From Blastococcus sp. TF02A-26 (GTDB lineage Bacteria; Actinomycetota; Actinomycetes; Mycobacteriales; Geodermatophilaceae), in contig NZ_QOHG01000018.1 in NCBI RefSeq assembly GCF_003319125.1, forward strand, positions 1 to 64,000: DNA of 64,000 nucleotides. The letters are read 5' to 3'. The notes under the pieces were generated by a model. That model saw nothing but the letters and a program-made list of their open reading frames with translations. It was not told the DNA's origin and did not search any database. The translations under genes were made by a program, and so were the position numbers. Positions within the stretch are counted from its first letter, which is position 1. Each line of letters begins with the position of its first letter. Of this stretch, positions 1 to 10,603 are shown piece after piece.

Positions 1-2
1 TG

Positions 3-110
3 CCCACCGGAGACACCACCGGCAGCCCCGAGGAAGCCCTCGACTGCGCCTGCGGCCTCTACCTCAGCGACCCCACCATCTGGCGGCAGCCGCATACACC
101 GCCGAACTAA
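3..110 (+). CDS. C-terminal fragment of an unidentified protein
   Basis: An open frame enters from the left edge and ends at TAA 108-110, giving the last 35 residues of a protein. The fragment contains a short Cys-Ala-Cys segment and a polar, proline-rich tail. I do not recognise a family. It ends 12 bases before the stop codon of the convergent osmC gene. The start and most of the gene lie outside the window, so the call rests only on an open frame with a plausible composition. Confidence 0.35.
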   Translation, partial: PTGDTTGSPEEALDCACGLYLSDPTIWRQPHTPPN

Positions 111-122
111 CAGGCAGGACCA

Positions 123-563
123 CTAGCTCTCCAGCGCGGCGTCCAGGGTGATCTCACCGACGCCGGCGAGGGCCTTGCTGACCGGGCAGCCGGCCTTGGC
201 CTTCTGCGCCGCCTCCTCGAACCCGGCGGCGTCCAGACCCTCGACCTCGCCGCGGACGGTGAGGTGGATGGTCGTGATGGTCGGTGCGTCGTCCTTCTGA
301 CCCAGCGTCACGTCGGCGCTGATCTCCAGCGACTGCGGCGTCCCGCCGGCCTTGCCGATCTCGCTGGAGAGCGCCATGGCGAAGCACGACGAGTGCGCCG
401 CGGCGATGAGCTCCTCGGGGCTGGTGGTGCCGCCGGCCTCGTCGGCGGTCCGCTTCGGGAAGCTGACGTCGAAGGTGCCGACCTTCGAGCTCGACAGCTC
501 GACCTGACCGGACCCCTCCTGCAGGGTGCCGTTCCAGGCGGTGCGGGCGCTACGAGAGGGCAT
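123..563 (-). CDS. osmC: OsmC-type organic hydroperoxide reductase
   Basis: This 146-residue protein has the length and layout of the OsmC family, thiol-dependent cytoplasmic peroxidases that reduce organic hydroperoxides. The two redox cysteines are visible: Cys60 in the AHSSCFAMALS segment and Cys126 in KAGCPVS. The NPEELI-like segment (SPEELIAAAH) fits OsmC better than Ohr. The start at 563 is preceded by a GGAGGAG ribosome binding site, whereas the frame stays open far upstream without coding character. The regulator gene lies upstream on the same strand with an 83-base gap, so the two may be co-transcribed or separately peroxide-controlled. Confidence 0.92.
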   Translation of the reverse strand: MPSRSARTAWNGTLQEGSGQVELSSSKVGTFDVSFPKRTADEAGGTTSPEELIAAAHSSCFAMALSSEIGKAGGTPQSLEISADVTLGQKDDAPTITTIHLTVRGEVEGLDAAGFEEAAQKAKAGCPVSKALAGVGEITLDAALES

Positions 564-646
564 GGGTCTCCTCCATCGGTCCGGCCGCCCGGGGCTGGAC
601 GGCGTTCCCGTCGCCCCTACCCGTCCCGATGGCGCACAACCGGCCG

Positions 647-1105
647 TCAGGAGCCGGTGCGGCCCGCCGTCCCGACCCGCTCGATGAGGGTCTCCAGCTG
701 CGACTTCAGGGCGCCGAAGTCGTCCACGTCGAGCTCGAGCGCGCAGATCATGTCCTCGGAGATCGCGAGGCCGCGCTCGCGCAGGGCCCGCCCCTCCTCG
801 GTGAGCGCGATGGACACCGAGCGCTCGTCCTCCACCCGGCGGTGGCGACTCACCAGCCCGGCCGCGGTCAGCCGCTTGAGCAGCGGCGACAGGGTGCCGC
901 TGTCGAGGTTGAGACGGGCGCCGAGCTGGCCGACCGTCTGGTTGTCCTCTTCCCAGAGCAGCATCATCACGAGGTACTGGGGATAGGTCAGCCCGATCTC
1001 GTCGAGCTGCGGCCGATAGCGCGCGGTGAGCGCGCGCGAGGCGGCGTACAGCGCGAAGCACAGCTGGTCCTCCAGGAGGACGCTCGGGGCCGGCAGGCGC
1101 GTCAT
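647..1105 (-). CDS. ohrR: MarR-family peroxide-sensing repressor, OhrR-like
   Basis: This 152-residue winged-helix regulator has the OhrR arrangement: an N-terminal LEDQLCFALYAASRA segment with the sensing Cys16, then Tyr-Pro-Gln-Tyr and a MarR helix-turn-helix around residues 55-95. OhrR proteins repress a peroxidase gene until the cysteine is oxidised by organic hydroperoxide. The gene sits directly upstream of osmC, which is the likely target. I chose the ATG at 1105 because a TAGACT -10 box lies 7 bases before it, implying a leaderless transcript. An upstream extension in frame (to 1192) lacks family similarity. A generic MarR role is the alternative. Confidence 0.85.
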   Translation of the reverse strand: MTRLPAPSVLLEDQLCFALYAASRALTARYRPQLDEIGLTYPQYLVMMLLWEEDNQTVGQLGARLNLDSGTLSPLLKRLTAAGLVSRHRRVEDERSVSIALTEEGRALRERGLAISEDMICALELDVDDFGALKSQLETLIERVGTAGRTGS

Positions 1106-1112
1106 GCCCGCG

Positions 1113-1118
1113 AGTCTA
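1113..1118 (-). promoter_or_regulatory. -10 box of leaderless ohrR promoter
   Basis: Reading on the minus strand, TAGACT (TANNNT type) ends 7 bases before the ohrR ATG and no Shine-Dalgarno sequence is present, which suggests the transcript starts at the start codon. Confidence 0.55.
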
Positions 1119-1219
1119 CGGCGGGGGAAGGGCTCTTCGTCCCGGAACCGTGCACCGGATGCACCCTGTGCTGAGGCGTGGCTCACATCCATGGTGGTCT
1201 CGGCGGCGTGACGACTCAG

Positions 1220-1240
1220 GTTGAGTGGAACAGACTCAAC
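1220..1240 (+). promoter_or_regulatory. HAIR operator (HspR binding site) upstream of clpB
   Basis: GTTGAGT, seven bases, then ACTCAAC form a perfect inverted repeat. This is one base per arm away from the HAIR consensus CTTGAGT-N7-ACTCAAG, bound by the heat-shock repressor HspR in actinomycetes. It lies about 70 bases upstream of the clpB start, so clpB is probably released from HspR repression on heat shock. The hspR gene itself is not in this window. Confidence 0.85.
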
Positions 1241-1311
1241 CCTGTGTGCGTTGGACCGATCGAGCCGGCCGGACCACCCCGGCCCCGACGTGAGAGGAAC
1301 CCCCGCCCCCG

Positions 1312-3900
<2,589 letters not shown>

Positions 3901-3910
3901 ACCCTCCGTT

Positions 3911-3945
3911 GCCGGCCGGGCGTGGATCTCCTCGTCCCGGCCGGC
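3911..3945 (+). terminator. Inverted repeat after clpB
   Basis: Perfect 10-base arms GCCGGCCGGG and CCCGGCCGGC are separated by a 13-base loop, directly after the clpB stop. There is no U tract, as is usual for actinomycete terminators. Confidence 0.6.
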
Positions 3946-3991
3946 ATCGGCCATGATCAGGGCGGTACACCGGACCGGCACGGGAGTGGAC

Positions 3992-4615
3992 ATGACGTCA
4001 GGACAGGGCGGGCCCGACCAGCAGGGCTGGCAGCAGCCGCCGCAGGGTCACCCGGGCCAGCAGCCCGCCTACGGCCAGCAGCCCCCGTACGGGCAGCAGC
4101 CGTACGGCTACGCGCCCGCGCCCTCGGCCGGCTGGGGCGGCCCGCCGCCGGAGCCGATGGAGCGGCCGCAGACGGTGCGGATCGGGATCGGCGCGTTCGT
4201 GGCCACGCTGCTGCTCGGGCTGATCAGCTCGATCGTGCAGCTGTCGGACACCGACGACTTCGTCGAGCAGATCATGGACGCCGACCCGTCGATCACCCGG
4301 GACACCGCCGAGGCCGCGCTCACGGTCGGCATCGTGATCGGCCTGCTCGTCGTCGGGCTGCAGGCGCTGTTCATCTGGTTCGCCTGGACCGGCCGCAACT
4401 GGGCCCGCATCGTGCTCTTCGTGCTCGGCGGCCTCGGCGTGTTCAGCGGCCTGGTGGGGCTCGCCGGCAGCGGGGCGACGAACGTCTCGGGCTTCCTCAC
4501 CTCGCTGGGCGTGTTCTCCCTGCTGCTGACGATCGTCGGCATCGTCGCGCTGGCGCTCAAGCCCTCCTCCGAGTGGTACCGGCACGAGGGCTGGCGCCGC
4601 TCGGCCATGCGCTGA
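3992..4615 (+). CDS. Membrane protein with Pro/Gln/Tyr-rich N-terminus
   Basis: A 207-residue protein opens with about 50 hydrophilic residues rich in Gly, Gln, Pro and Tyr (repeats of the type GQQPxYGQQ), followed by four hydrophobic helices roughly at 65-85, 110-135, 140-165 and 170-195. The disordered leader plus four-helix layout is common among uncharacterised actinobacterial membrane proteins. I recognise no catalytic motif and cannot assign a function. ATG 3992 was chosen over an upstream in-frame start at 3953, which would lie inside the terminator-proximal region. It appears to be a single-gene unit. Confidence 0.75.
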   Translation: MTSGQGGPDQQGWQQPPQGHPGQQPAYGQQPPYGQQPYGYAPAPSAGWGGPPPEPMERPQTVRIGIGAFVATLLLGLISSIVQLSDTDDFVEQIMDADPSITRDTAEAALTVGIVIGLLVVGLQALFIWFAWTGRNWARIVLFVLGGLGVFSGLVGLAGSGATNVSGFLTSLGVFSLLLTIVGIVALALKPSSEWYRHEGWRRSAMR

Positions 4616-4657
4616 GGTCACGGCCCGGTCGGCGACGTCCGGGGCCGTTACCCGATC

Positions 4658-6379
4658 GTGATGAACCGGATCGCCCCCTGGGGGCGAAGACCCGGTGTGA
4701 CCACCACCGAGCAGGCTCCCGCGCCCGCCGCCGACACCGGCCCCGCCGGTCGCGGCGGCCGCTGGCTGCGCCGCGTGCTCGCCGCCCTCGCCGGGCTGCT
4801 GTCCGCTGCGGTCGCGCTGGGCGTCGCGCATCTCGTGGCGGCCGGCACCGGCCCCTCGACGGCTCCGGTCATCGCCGTCGGCGACACGGTCATCACGAAG
4901 GTCCCCGAGTCGGTCAAGCAGTTCGCCATCGAGACCTTCGGCGAGAACGACAAGATCGCCCTCGTCGCCGGCACGCTGGTGGTCGTCGCGATCTACGCGA
5001 TGGTCCTCGGGCTCCTGGCGCTGCGGTGGCGCCCCGTCGGCGTGGTCGGCGTCGCCCTCTTCGGCATCGTCGGCGCGCTGGCCGCGGTCAGCCGCCCGGC
5101 GGCCGAGGGGCTGGCCTGGCTGCCGTCCGTGGTCGGCGCGGTGATCGGCATCGTCGCGCTGCTCCTCCTGCTCCGACCGCTCACCGGTGCCCGCACCAGC
5201 TATTCGGCCGACGCCGCGGCCGGACGGCACCGGGACGAACCGGCCGGCGAGGGCGTCGTCGACCGCCTGCGGGCCGCCCTCGGCACCTCGGGCGACCGCA
5301 AGGGCCTGGACCGGCGCGGCTTCTTCCTCGCCGGCGGGGCGGCGCTCGGCGTCGCCGCGGTGACCGGCGGGGGCGGGTACCTGCTCCAGCGCCGCTTCGA
5401 CGTCAGCGAGGCCCGTGCCGACCTGACGCTGCCCACGCCGGCGTCCCCCGCGCCCCGGCTGCCGGCCGGCGCCGACCTGGCCGAGACCGTCGACGGCGTG
5501 ACGCCGCTGATGACCCGCAACGCGGACTTCTACCGGGTGGACACCGCGATCACCGTCCCGCAGATCCGGCCGTCGGAGTACGAGCTGACGCTGACCGGCT
5601 CCTTCGATCGCCGCACGACGTTCTCCCTCGAGGACCTCTACGGCCGCGACGACCTCATCGAGCGGGACATCACGCTGACCTGCGTCTCCAACGAGGTCGG
5701 CGGCAAGCTCGCCGGGACCGCTCGCTGGATCGGCGTCCCCCTGGGCGCGTTCCTCCGGGAGAACGGCGTCTCCGCCGACTCCGACCAGCTGGTCTGCCGG
5801 TCCAGCGACGGCATGACCATCGGCGCCCCGACCCGGTCGGCGCTCGAGGTCGAGGACGCCATGCTCGCCATCGGCATGAACGGCGAGCCGCTGCCGGTCG
5901 AGCACGGCTTCCCCGTGCGGATGATCATCCCCGGGCTGTACGGCTACGTCTCGGCGTGCAAGTGGCTGGTCGGCATCGAGGCCACGACCTTCGACGCCTT
6001 CGACGCCTACTGGGTCGAGCGGGACTGGGCCGCCGAGGCGCCGATCAAGGTGGCCTCCCGGATCGACACGCCGGCCGCGCTGCGGCGCTTCCCGGCCGGC
6101 CGGGTGCCCATCGCCGGTGTCGCCTGGGCGCAGACCCGCGGCATCGGGTCGGTCGAGGTCCGCGTCGACGACGGCGACTGGATGGAGGCCGAGCTCGCCC
6201 CCGCGGTCGACGCCGACCTGTGGCGCCAGTGGGTGCTGCCCCACGACTTCGCCCCCGGCAGCTACCAGCTCACCGTCCGGGCCACCTCGGCCGACGGCGA
6301 GACGCAGACCGCCGACCGCGCGACCCCGTTCCCGTCCGGTTCCACCGGACTGCACTCGATCCGGGTGACGGCGACCTGA
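4658..6379 (+). CDS. Membrane-anchored molybdopterin-dependent oxidoreductase (sulfite-oxidase fold)
   Basis: The protein is 573 residues. The N-terminal 200 residues contain about four membrane helices. A second hydrophobic stretch after an RRGFF motif (about 220-245) resembles a Tat-type or anchor segment. From about residue 300 the sequence follows the sulfite oxidase/YedY molybdopterin fold, with the metal-ligand cysteine in DITLTCVSNEVGG. A C-terminal dimerisation-like domain (about 470-570) follows. The active domain is probably outside the membrane; substrate unknown. A GTG at 4697 is an alternative start with a G-rich sequence ahead of it. The fasciclin lipoprotein gene follows on the same strand. 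Confidence 0.85.
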   Translation: MMNRIAPWGRRPGVTTTEQAPAPAADTGPAGRGGRWLRRVLAALAGLLSAAVALGVAHLVAAGTGPSTAPVIAVGDTVITKVPESVKQFAIETFGENDKIALVAGTLVVVAIYAMVLGLLALRWRPVGVVGVALFGIVGALAAVSRPAAEGLAWLPSVVGAVIGIVALLLLLRPLTGARTSYSADAAAGRHRDEPAGEGVVDRLRAALGTSGDRKGLDRRGFFLAGGAALGVAAVTGGGGYLLQRRFDVSEARADLTLPTPASPAPRLPAGADLAETVDGVTPLMTRNADFYRVDTAITVPQIRPSEYELTLTGSFDRRTTFSLEDLYGRDDLIERDITLTCVSNEVGGKLAGTARWIGVPLGAFLRENGVSADSDQLVCRSSDGMTIGAPTRSALEVEDAMLAIGMNGEPLPVEHGFPVRMIIPGLYGYVSACKWLVGIEATTFDAFDAYWVERDWAAEAPIKVASRIDTPAALRRFPAGRVPIAGVAWAQTRGIGSVEVRVDDGDWMEAELAPAVDADLWRQWVLPHDFAPGSYQLTVRATSADGETQTADRATPFPSGSTGLHSIRVTAT

Positions 6380-6439
6380 CCCGTCGTCCACCCGGGACCC
6401 CCCAGACCCGTCCCGGCCACCCGGCCGACGACGTCCGTA

Positions 6440-6457
6440 CCGGCCCGCACGGGCCGG
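6440..6457 (+). terminator. Hairpin between oxidoreductase and fasciclin gene
   Basis: Eight-base arms CCGGCCCG and CGGGCCGG flank a two-base loop in the 129-base gap between the molybdopterin enzyme and the fasciclin lipoprotein. It may terminate or attenuate read-through. Confidence 0.4.
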
Positions 6458-6520
6458 GCGCACCACCTGACCCGCGGCGTCCGTGACCCCGGCGCCGCAC
6501 CGGAAGAGATGGAGCACCTC

Positions 6521-7186
6521 GTGAAGAGCACCCTGACCCGTGGCGTGATGCTGGCGGCCGCTTCGGCCCTCACCCTGAGCATGGCCGCCTGCGGCTCCGA
6601 CGACAGCGGCGACGACACCGCGTCGGACAGCGGCTCGTCGAGCAGCAGCAGCTCGGAGAGCACCAGCAGCGCCCCCGCCGACGAGGCCTCGTCGGAGGAG
6701 CCCTTCGGTGCGGGCTGCTCGGCTGTCCCGACCGACGGCGAGGGCAGCTTCACCGGCATGACCGACGACCCGGTCGCGACCGCGGCCAGCAACAACCCGG
6801 CCCTGTCGACGCTGGTGCAGGCGGTCACCGCCGCCAACCTGGGTGACACGCTGAACAGCGCCGAGGACATCACCGTCCTCGCCCCGGCCAACCCGGCCTT
6901 CGAGGCCATCCCGGCCGACGCGCTCAACGCCGTCCTCGCGGACAACGCCCAGCTGACCGCGATCCTGACCCACCACGTCATCGAGGGCCGGCTGGCCCCC
7001 GACGAGCTCGCCGGCACCCACACCACGCTCAACGGCGACCAGGTGACCATCGAGGGTTCCGGCGAGTCGTTCACCGTCGACGGCACCATCACGCAGATGC
7101 AGGCCTCGGTGATCTGCGGCAACGTGCAGACGGCCAACGCCACCGTCTACATCATCGACCAGGTCCTGGCGCCCGCCGCCGGCTGA
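6521..7186 (+). CDS. Fasciclin-domain lipoprotein
   Basis: A 221-residue secreted lipoprotein. The signal peptide ends in a lipobox (SMAAC), followed by a Ser/Asp-rich linker to about residue 65, then one fasciclin (FAS1) domain over residues 70-220, with the typical LAPANPAFEAIP and LTHHVIEG segments. FAS1 domains mediate adhesion or extracellular protein contact. GTG 6521 was preferred because it gives a short basic n-region and has GGAG 5 bases upstream; ATG 6509 is the alternative. It lies behind the membrane molybdopterin oxidoreductase, and the two may act together outside the membrane. That link is inference from gene order. Confidence 0.88.
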   Translation: MKSTLTRGVMLAAASALTLSMAACGSDDSGDDTASDSGSSSSSSSESTSSAPADEASSEEPFGAGCSAVPTDGEGSFTGMTDDPVATAASNNPALSTLVQAVTAANLGDTLNSAEDITVLAPANPAFEAIPADALNAVLADNAQLTAILTHHVIEGRLAPDELAGTHTTLNGDQVTIEGSGESFTVDGTITQMQASVICGNVQTANATVYIIDQVLAPAAG

Positions 7187-7200
7187 TCGACCCACGTGTG

Positions 7201-7232
7201 ACGGCCCGGCTCCCCTCGGGGGGCCGGGCCGT
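7201..7232 (+). terminator. Terminator-like hairpin before pyrE
   Basis: Ten-base perfect arms ACGGCCCGGC and GCCGGGCCGT flank a 12-base loop just after the fasciclin gene. It separates that gene from pyrE, whose own promoter follows at once. Confidence 0.65.
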
Positions 7233-7241
7233 CGTGCTGCG

Positions 7242-7247
7242 TAGGGT
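7242..7247 (+). promoter_or_regulatory. -10 box of leaderless pyrE promoter
   Basis: TAGGGT ends 7 bases before the pyrE ATG, with no ribosome binding site between them. Confidence 0.5.
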
Positions 7248-7254
7248 CGGCCTC

Positions 7255-7809
7255 ATGTCGGCCCCCGTCAGCCTCCCCGACCGCGACCGCCTGCTCGAGC
7301 TCATCGTCGAGCTCGCCGTCGTGCACGGGAAGGTGACGCTGTCCTCCGGCCGCGAGGCCGACTGGTACATTGACATGCGCCGGCTGACGCTGCACCACGA
7401 GGGCGCCCCGCTGGTGGGTCGCGTCATGCGGCAGATCACCGGCAACCTCCGCTACGACGTCGTCGGCGGGCTCACGCTGGGCGCCGACCCGGTGGCGACG
7501 GCGATGCTGCACGCCGCCGCGCAGGGGGAGGGGTTCCTCGACGCCTGCGTGGTGCGCAAGGCGGGCAAGGCGCACGGTCTGCAGCGCCGGATCGAGGGTC
7601 CGGACGTCGCCGGGCGCTCGGTGCTCGTCGTGGAGGACGTCTCCACCACCGGCGGCAGCCCGCTCACGGCCGTGGAGGCCCTGCGCGAGGCCGGCGCCGA
7701 GCCGATCGCCGTCGCCGTGATCGTCGACCGCGGCGGTCGCGCCGCCGTCGAGGAGGCCGGGCTGGAGTACCGCGCCGCCTACACGCTCGCCGACCTCGGC
7801 CTGGAGTAG
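7255..7809 (+). CDS. pyrE: Orotate phosphoribosyltransferase
   Basis: A 184-residue cytoplasmic enzyme that joins orotate to PRPP to make orotidine 5'-phosphate in pyrimidine synthesis. The PRPP-binding motif is clear (VLVVEDVSTTGGS, about residues 122-134), as are the SSGREADWY segment near the N-terminus and the RKAGKAHG loop. Length is normal for short bacterial PyrE. ATG 7255 was chosen because a TAGGGT -10 box lies 7 bases upstream; the longer frame back to 7198 would start inside a terminator hairpin. No other pyrimidine genes are in the window. Confidence 0.95.
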   Translation: MSAPVSLPDRDRLLELIVELAVVHGKVTLSSGREADWYIDMRRLTLHHEGAPLVGRVMRQITGNLRYDVVGGLTLGADPVATAMLHAAAQGEGFLDACVVRKAGKAHGLQRRIEGPDVAGRSVLVVEDVSTTGGSPLTAVEALREAGAEPIAVAVIVDRGGRAAVEEAGLEYRAAYTLADLGLE

Positions 7810-7816
7810 TCGCCCT

Positions 7817-7822
7817 TACCGT
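7817..7822 (+). promoter_or_regulatory. -10 box of leaderless FAD-oxidase promoter
   Basis: TACCGT ends 6 bases before the GTG start at 7829 and no Shine-Dalgarno sequence lies between. Confidence 0.45.
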
Positions 7823-7828
7823 GGTGGT

Positions 7829-9241
7829 GTGACCGCCCTCACCACCGCCTGGGCCGCCGAGCTCGCCGACGCGCTCGGGCCCGACAGCGTCCTCACCGAC
7901 CCGGACGTCACCGCCGCCTACTCCCGCGACCAGGCGATGCTCGCCACGGCGGGCACGCCCGCCGCGGTGGTCCTGCCGCGCCGCACGGACGACGTCGTGG
8001 AGGTCATGCGAATAGCGCACCGGCACGGCGTCCGGGTCGTCCCACGCGGCGCGGGGTCGGGGCTCGCGGGCGCCAGCAACGCCGTCGACGGCGCGATCAC
8101 GCTGGTCATGACCCGGATGGACGCCGTGCTCGAGGTGTCCCCGGCCGACCGGCTCGTCGTCGTCCAGCCGGGCGTGGTGAACAAGCAGCTGCGCGATGCC
8201 GTCGCCGGGCACGGGCTCTTCTACCCGCCCGACCCGTCCAGCTACGACTGGTGCACGATCGGCGGCAACCTCTCCACGAACTCCGGCGGGCTGTGCTGCG
8301 TCAAGTACGGCGTCACCACCGACTACGTGCTGGGCCTGGAGGTGGTGCTGGCCGACGGGCGGGTGCTGCGCACCGGCCGGCGCACGGTCAAGGGCGTGGC
8401 CGGCTACGACCTGGCGCGGCTGTTCGTCGGCTCGGAGGGGACCCTCGGCGTCATCACCGAGGCCACCCTGGCCCTGCGCCCGGCCCCGCAGCGGCCGGTC
8501 ACCCTGGCGGCCACCTTCGCCACCACGGCGCAGACGGGGCAGGTCGTGGAGCGGGTGGTCACCTCCGGCCTGGTGCCCAGCCTGCTCGAGGTCATGGACA
8601 ACACCTGCATCTGCGCGGTCGACGACCTGCTGCACGCCGACCTCGACCGCGGCGCGCACGCCCTGCTGGTCGCCCAGTCCGACACCGGCGGGGCCGCCGC
8701 GCTCGCCGAGATCGAGGCCCTCGCCGAGCTCTGCCGCGAGGCCGGCGCCGACCTCGTGCACACCACCGACGACCCGGCCGAGGGCGACCTCCTGCTGGCC
8801 GCCCGGCGGATGGCCCTGCCGGCGCTCGAGCAGCTGGGCAGCACCCTCATCGACGACGTCGCGGTGCCGCGCTCGGCGATCGCCACCTTCCTCGACGGCT
8901 GCGACGGCATCGCCACCCGCCGGGAGCTGACCATCGGCGTCGTCGGCCACGCCGGCGACGGCAACATGCACCCGACCATCTGCTTCGACCCGGCCGACCC
9001 CGGCCAGCGCGGGCGGGCGTTCGCGGCCTTCGACGACATCCTCGAGCTCGGGCTCTCCCTCGGCGGCACGATCACCGGCGAGCACGGCGTCGGGTCGCTG
9101 AAGGTGGACTGGCTGGAGCGCGAGATCGGCCCGGTGTCGCTGGAGGTGCACCGCTCGATCAAGGACGCGCTGGACCCTTCCGGCCTGCTCAACCCCGGCA
9201 AGGTGCTGCGTCGCATCCCGGACGGACGCCTGACACGCTGA
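7829..9241 (+). CDS. FAD-linked oxidase, GlcD / D-lactate dehydrogenase-like
   Basis: A 470-residue protein with an N-terminal PCMH-type FAD-binding domain (about 35-215; PRGAGSGLAGASN and the TIGGNLSTNSGGLCCVKYG segment) and a C-terminal FAD-linked oxidase domain with GHAGDGNMHP and TGEHGVGSLK. This is the glycolate/D-lactate/2-hydroxyacid dehydrogenase family, which oxidises an alpha-hydroxy acid and passes electrons onward. The exact substrate cannot be read from the sequence. No iron-sulfur partner (GlcF-type) is adjacent, so it probably works alone as a D-lactate or 2-hydroxyglutarate type enzyme. The next gene follows 5 bases later. Confidence 0.9.
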   Translation: MTALTTAWAAELADALGPDSVLTDPDVTAAYSRDQAMLATAGTPAAVVLPRRTDDVVEVMRIAHRHGVRVVPRGAGSGLAGASNAVDGAITLVMTRMDAVLEVSPADRLVVVQPGVVNKQLRDAVAGHGLFYPPDPSSYDWCTIGGNLSTNSGGLCCVKYGVTTDYVLGLEVVLADGRVLRTGRRTVKGVAGYDLARLFVGSEGTLGVITEATLALRPAPQRPVTLAATFATTAQTGQVVERVVTSGLVPSLLEVMDNTCICAVDDLLHADLDRGAHALLVAQSDTGGAAALAEIEALAELCREAGADLVHTTDDPAEGDLLLAARRMALPALEQLGSTLIDDVAVPRSAIATFLDGCDGIATRRELTIGVVGHAGDGNMHPTICFDPADPGQRGRAFAAFDDILELGLSLGGTITGEHGVGSLKVDWLEREIGPVSLEVHRSIKDALDPSGLLNPGKVLRRIPDGRLTR

Positions 9242-9246
9242 GCGGC

Positions 9247-10596
9247 ATGAGCCGAGACCGCCTGCTCGTCATCGGGGGTGACGCCGCCGGGATGTCGGCC
9301 GCCGCGCAGGCCCGCCGGCTGCGCCCCGACGACCTCGACATCACCGTCCTGGAGCAGGGGCCCGACGTCTCGTACTCCGCCTGCGGGATCCCCTACTGGG
9401 TGGGGGACCTGGTCAGCGACCGCGACCGGCTCATCGCCCGGACGCCGCACGAGTTCGCCGCGCAGGACATCGCCGTCCGGACCGGCACCCGCGCCGAGGC
9501 CGTCGACCTCGCGGCGGGCACGGTGCGCACGTCGGCCGGCGACGTCCTGGGCTACGACCGGCTGGTGGTCGCCACGGGCGGCCGGCCGACCCGGCCGCCC
9601 GTCCCGGGGCTCGACGCCGACGGCGTCCACGGCGTGCACCGGCTGGCCGACGGCGCCGACATCCGCGCCGGCATCGCCGCGGGAGCGGAGCGGGCCGTCG
9701 TCCTGGGCGGCGGCTACATCGGCCTGGAGATGGCCGAGGTGCTGCACGCCCGGGGACTGGCCGTGACCGTCGTCCTCGCCGACCCGCTGCCCATGGCCCA
9801 GCTGGACGAGGACATGGGGGAGCGGGTGTGCGCGGCCATGGGCGCCATGGGCATCGACGTCCACCCGGGGGAGCCGGTCCGGGAGATCGAGGCCGACGCC
9901 GACGGCGTCGTGCGGGCGGTCCGCACCGACGACGGCTGCTACGAGGCCGACCTGGTCGTGCTCGGTCTGGGGATGGGCCCGGAGGTGGGCCTCGCACGGG
10001 AGGCGGGGCTGACGCTGGGCCGCACGGGGGCGATCGAGGTCGACCGGTCGCAGCGCTGCACCGGGCACGAGGAGGTGTTCGCCGCCGGCGACTGCTCCCA
10101 GACGTACTCGCGGATCACCGGCGAGCCGATGCACATCGCGCTCGGCACCCACGCCAACAAGCAGGGGCGCGTCGCGGGCTCGGTCATCGGCGGGCGGCCG
10201 GCCCGCTTCGCCGGCGTCCTCGGCACGGCGGTGACCAAGGTGGGCGACACCGAGATCGGGCTGACCGGGCTGAGTTCCCGGGCGGCCGCGCGGGCCGGCT
10301 ACGACGCCCGCGCCGAGTTCGTCGAGGGCACCACCCGCGCCGGCTACTACCCCGGCGCGGAGGAGATCACGGTCAAGCTGATCACCGAGCGCGGCTCCGG
10401 TGCGCTGCTCGGCGCGCAGATCGTCGGCGGTCCGGGCAGCGCCAAGCGGATCGACGTGTTCGCCACCGCCATCTGGGCGGGGCTCACCGCCGAGGAGCTG
10501 GCCGGCTCCGACCTCTCCTACGCCCCGCCGTTCTCGCCGACCTACGACCCGGTGCTCGTGGCGGCCCGGGTGTCCAGCCGGATCGAGCAGGGCTGA
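9247..10596 (+). CDS. FAD-dependent disulfide oxidoreductase, CoA-disulfide reductase / NADH oxidase class
   Basis: A 449-residue flavoprotein with an N-terminal FAD Rossmann motif (VIGGDAAGMSAA), a single redox cysteine at about residue 46 in SYSACGIPYW, an NAD(P)H-binding Rossmann fold (VVLGGGYIGLEMAE) near 155-170, an FAD motif VFAAGDCS and a C-terminal dimerisation domain. One cysteine in place of a CxxxxC pair places it with CoA-disulfide reductases and NADH oxidases rather than with glutathione-reductase types. It is 5 bases behind the hydroxyacid oxidase and probably shares its transcript. The thiol substrate in a mycothiol organism is uncertain. Confidence 0.88.
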   Translation: MSRDRLLVIGGDAAGMSAAAQARRLRPDDLDITVLEQGPDVSYSACGIPYWVGDLVSDRDRLIARTPHEFAAQDIAVRTGTRAEAVDLAAGTVRTSAGDVLGYDRLVVATGGRPTRPPVPGLDADGVHGVHRLADGADIRAGIAAGAERAVVLGGGYIGLEMAEVLHARGLAVTVVLADPLPMAQLDEDMGERVCAAMGAMGIDVHPGEPVREIEADADGVVRAVRTDDGCYEADLVVLGLGMGPEVGLAREAGLTLGRTGAIEVDRSQRCTGHEEVFAAGDCSQTYSRITGEPMHIALGTHANKQGRVAGSVIGGRPARFAGVLGTAVTKVGDTEIGLTGLSSRAAARAGYDARAEFVEGTTRAGYYPGAEEITVKLITERGSGALLGAQIVGGPGSAKRIDVFATAIWAGLTAEELAGSDLSYAPPFSPTYDPVLVAARVSSRIEQG

Positions 10597-10603
10597 GCAG
10601 GCC

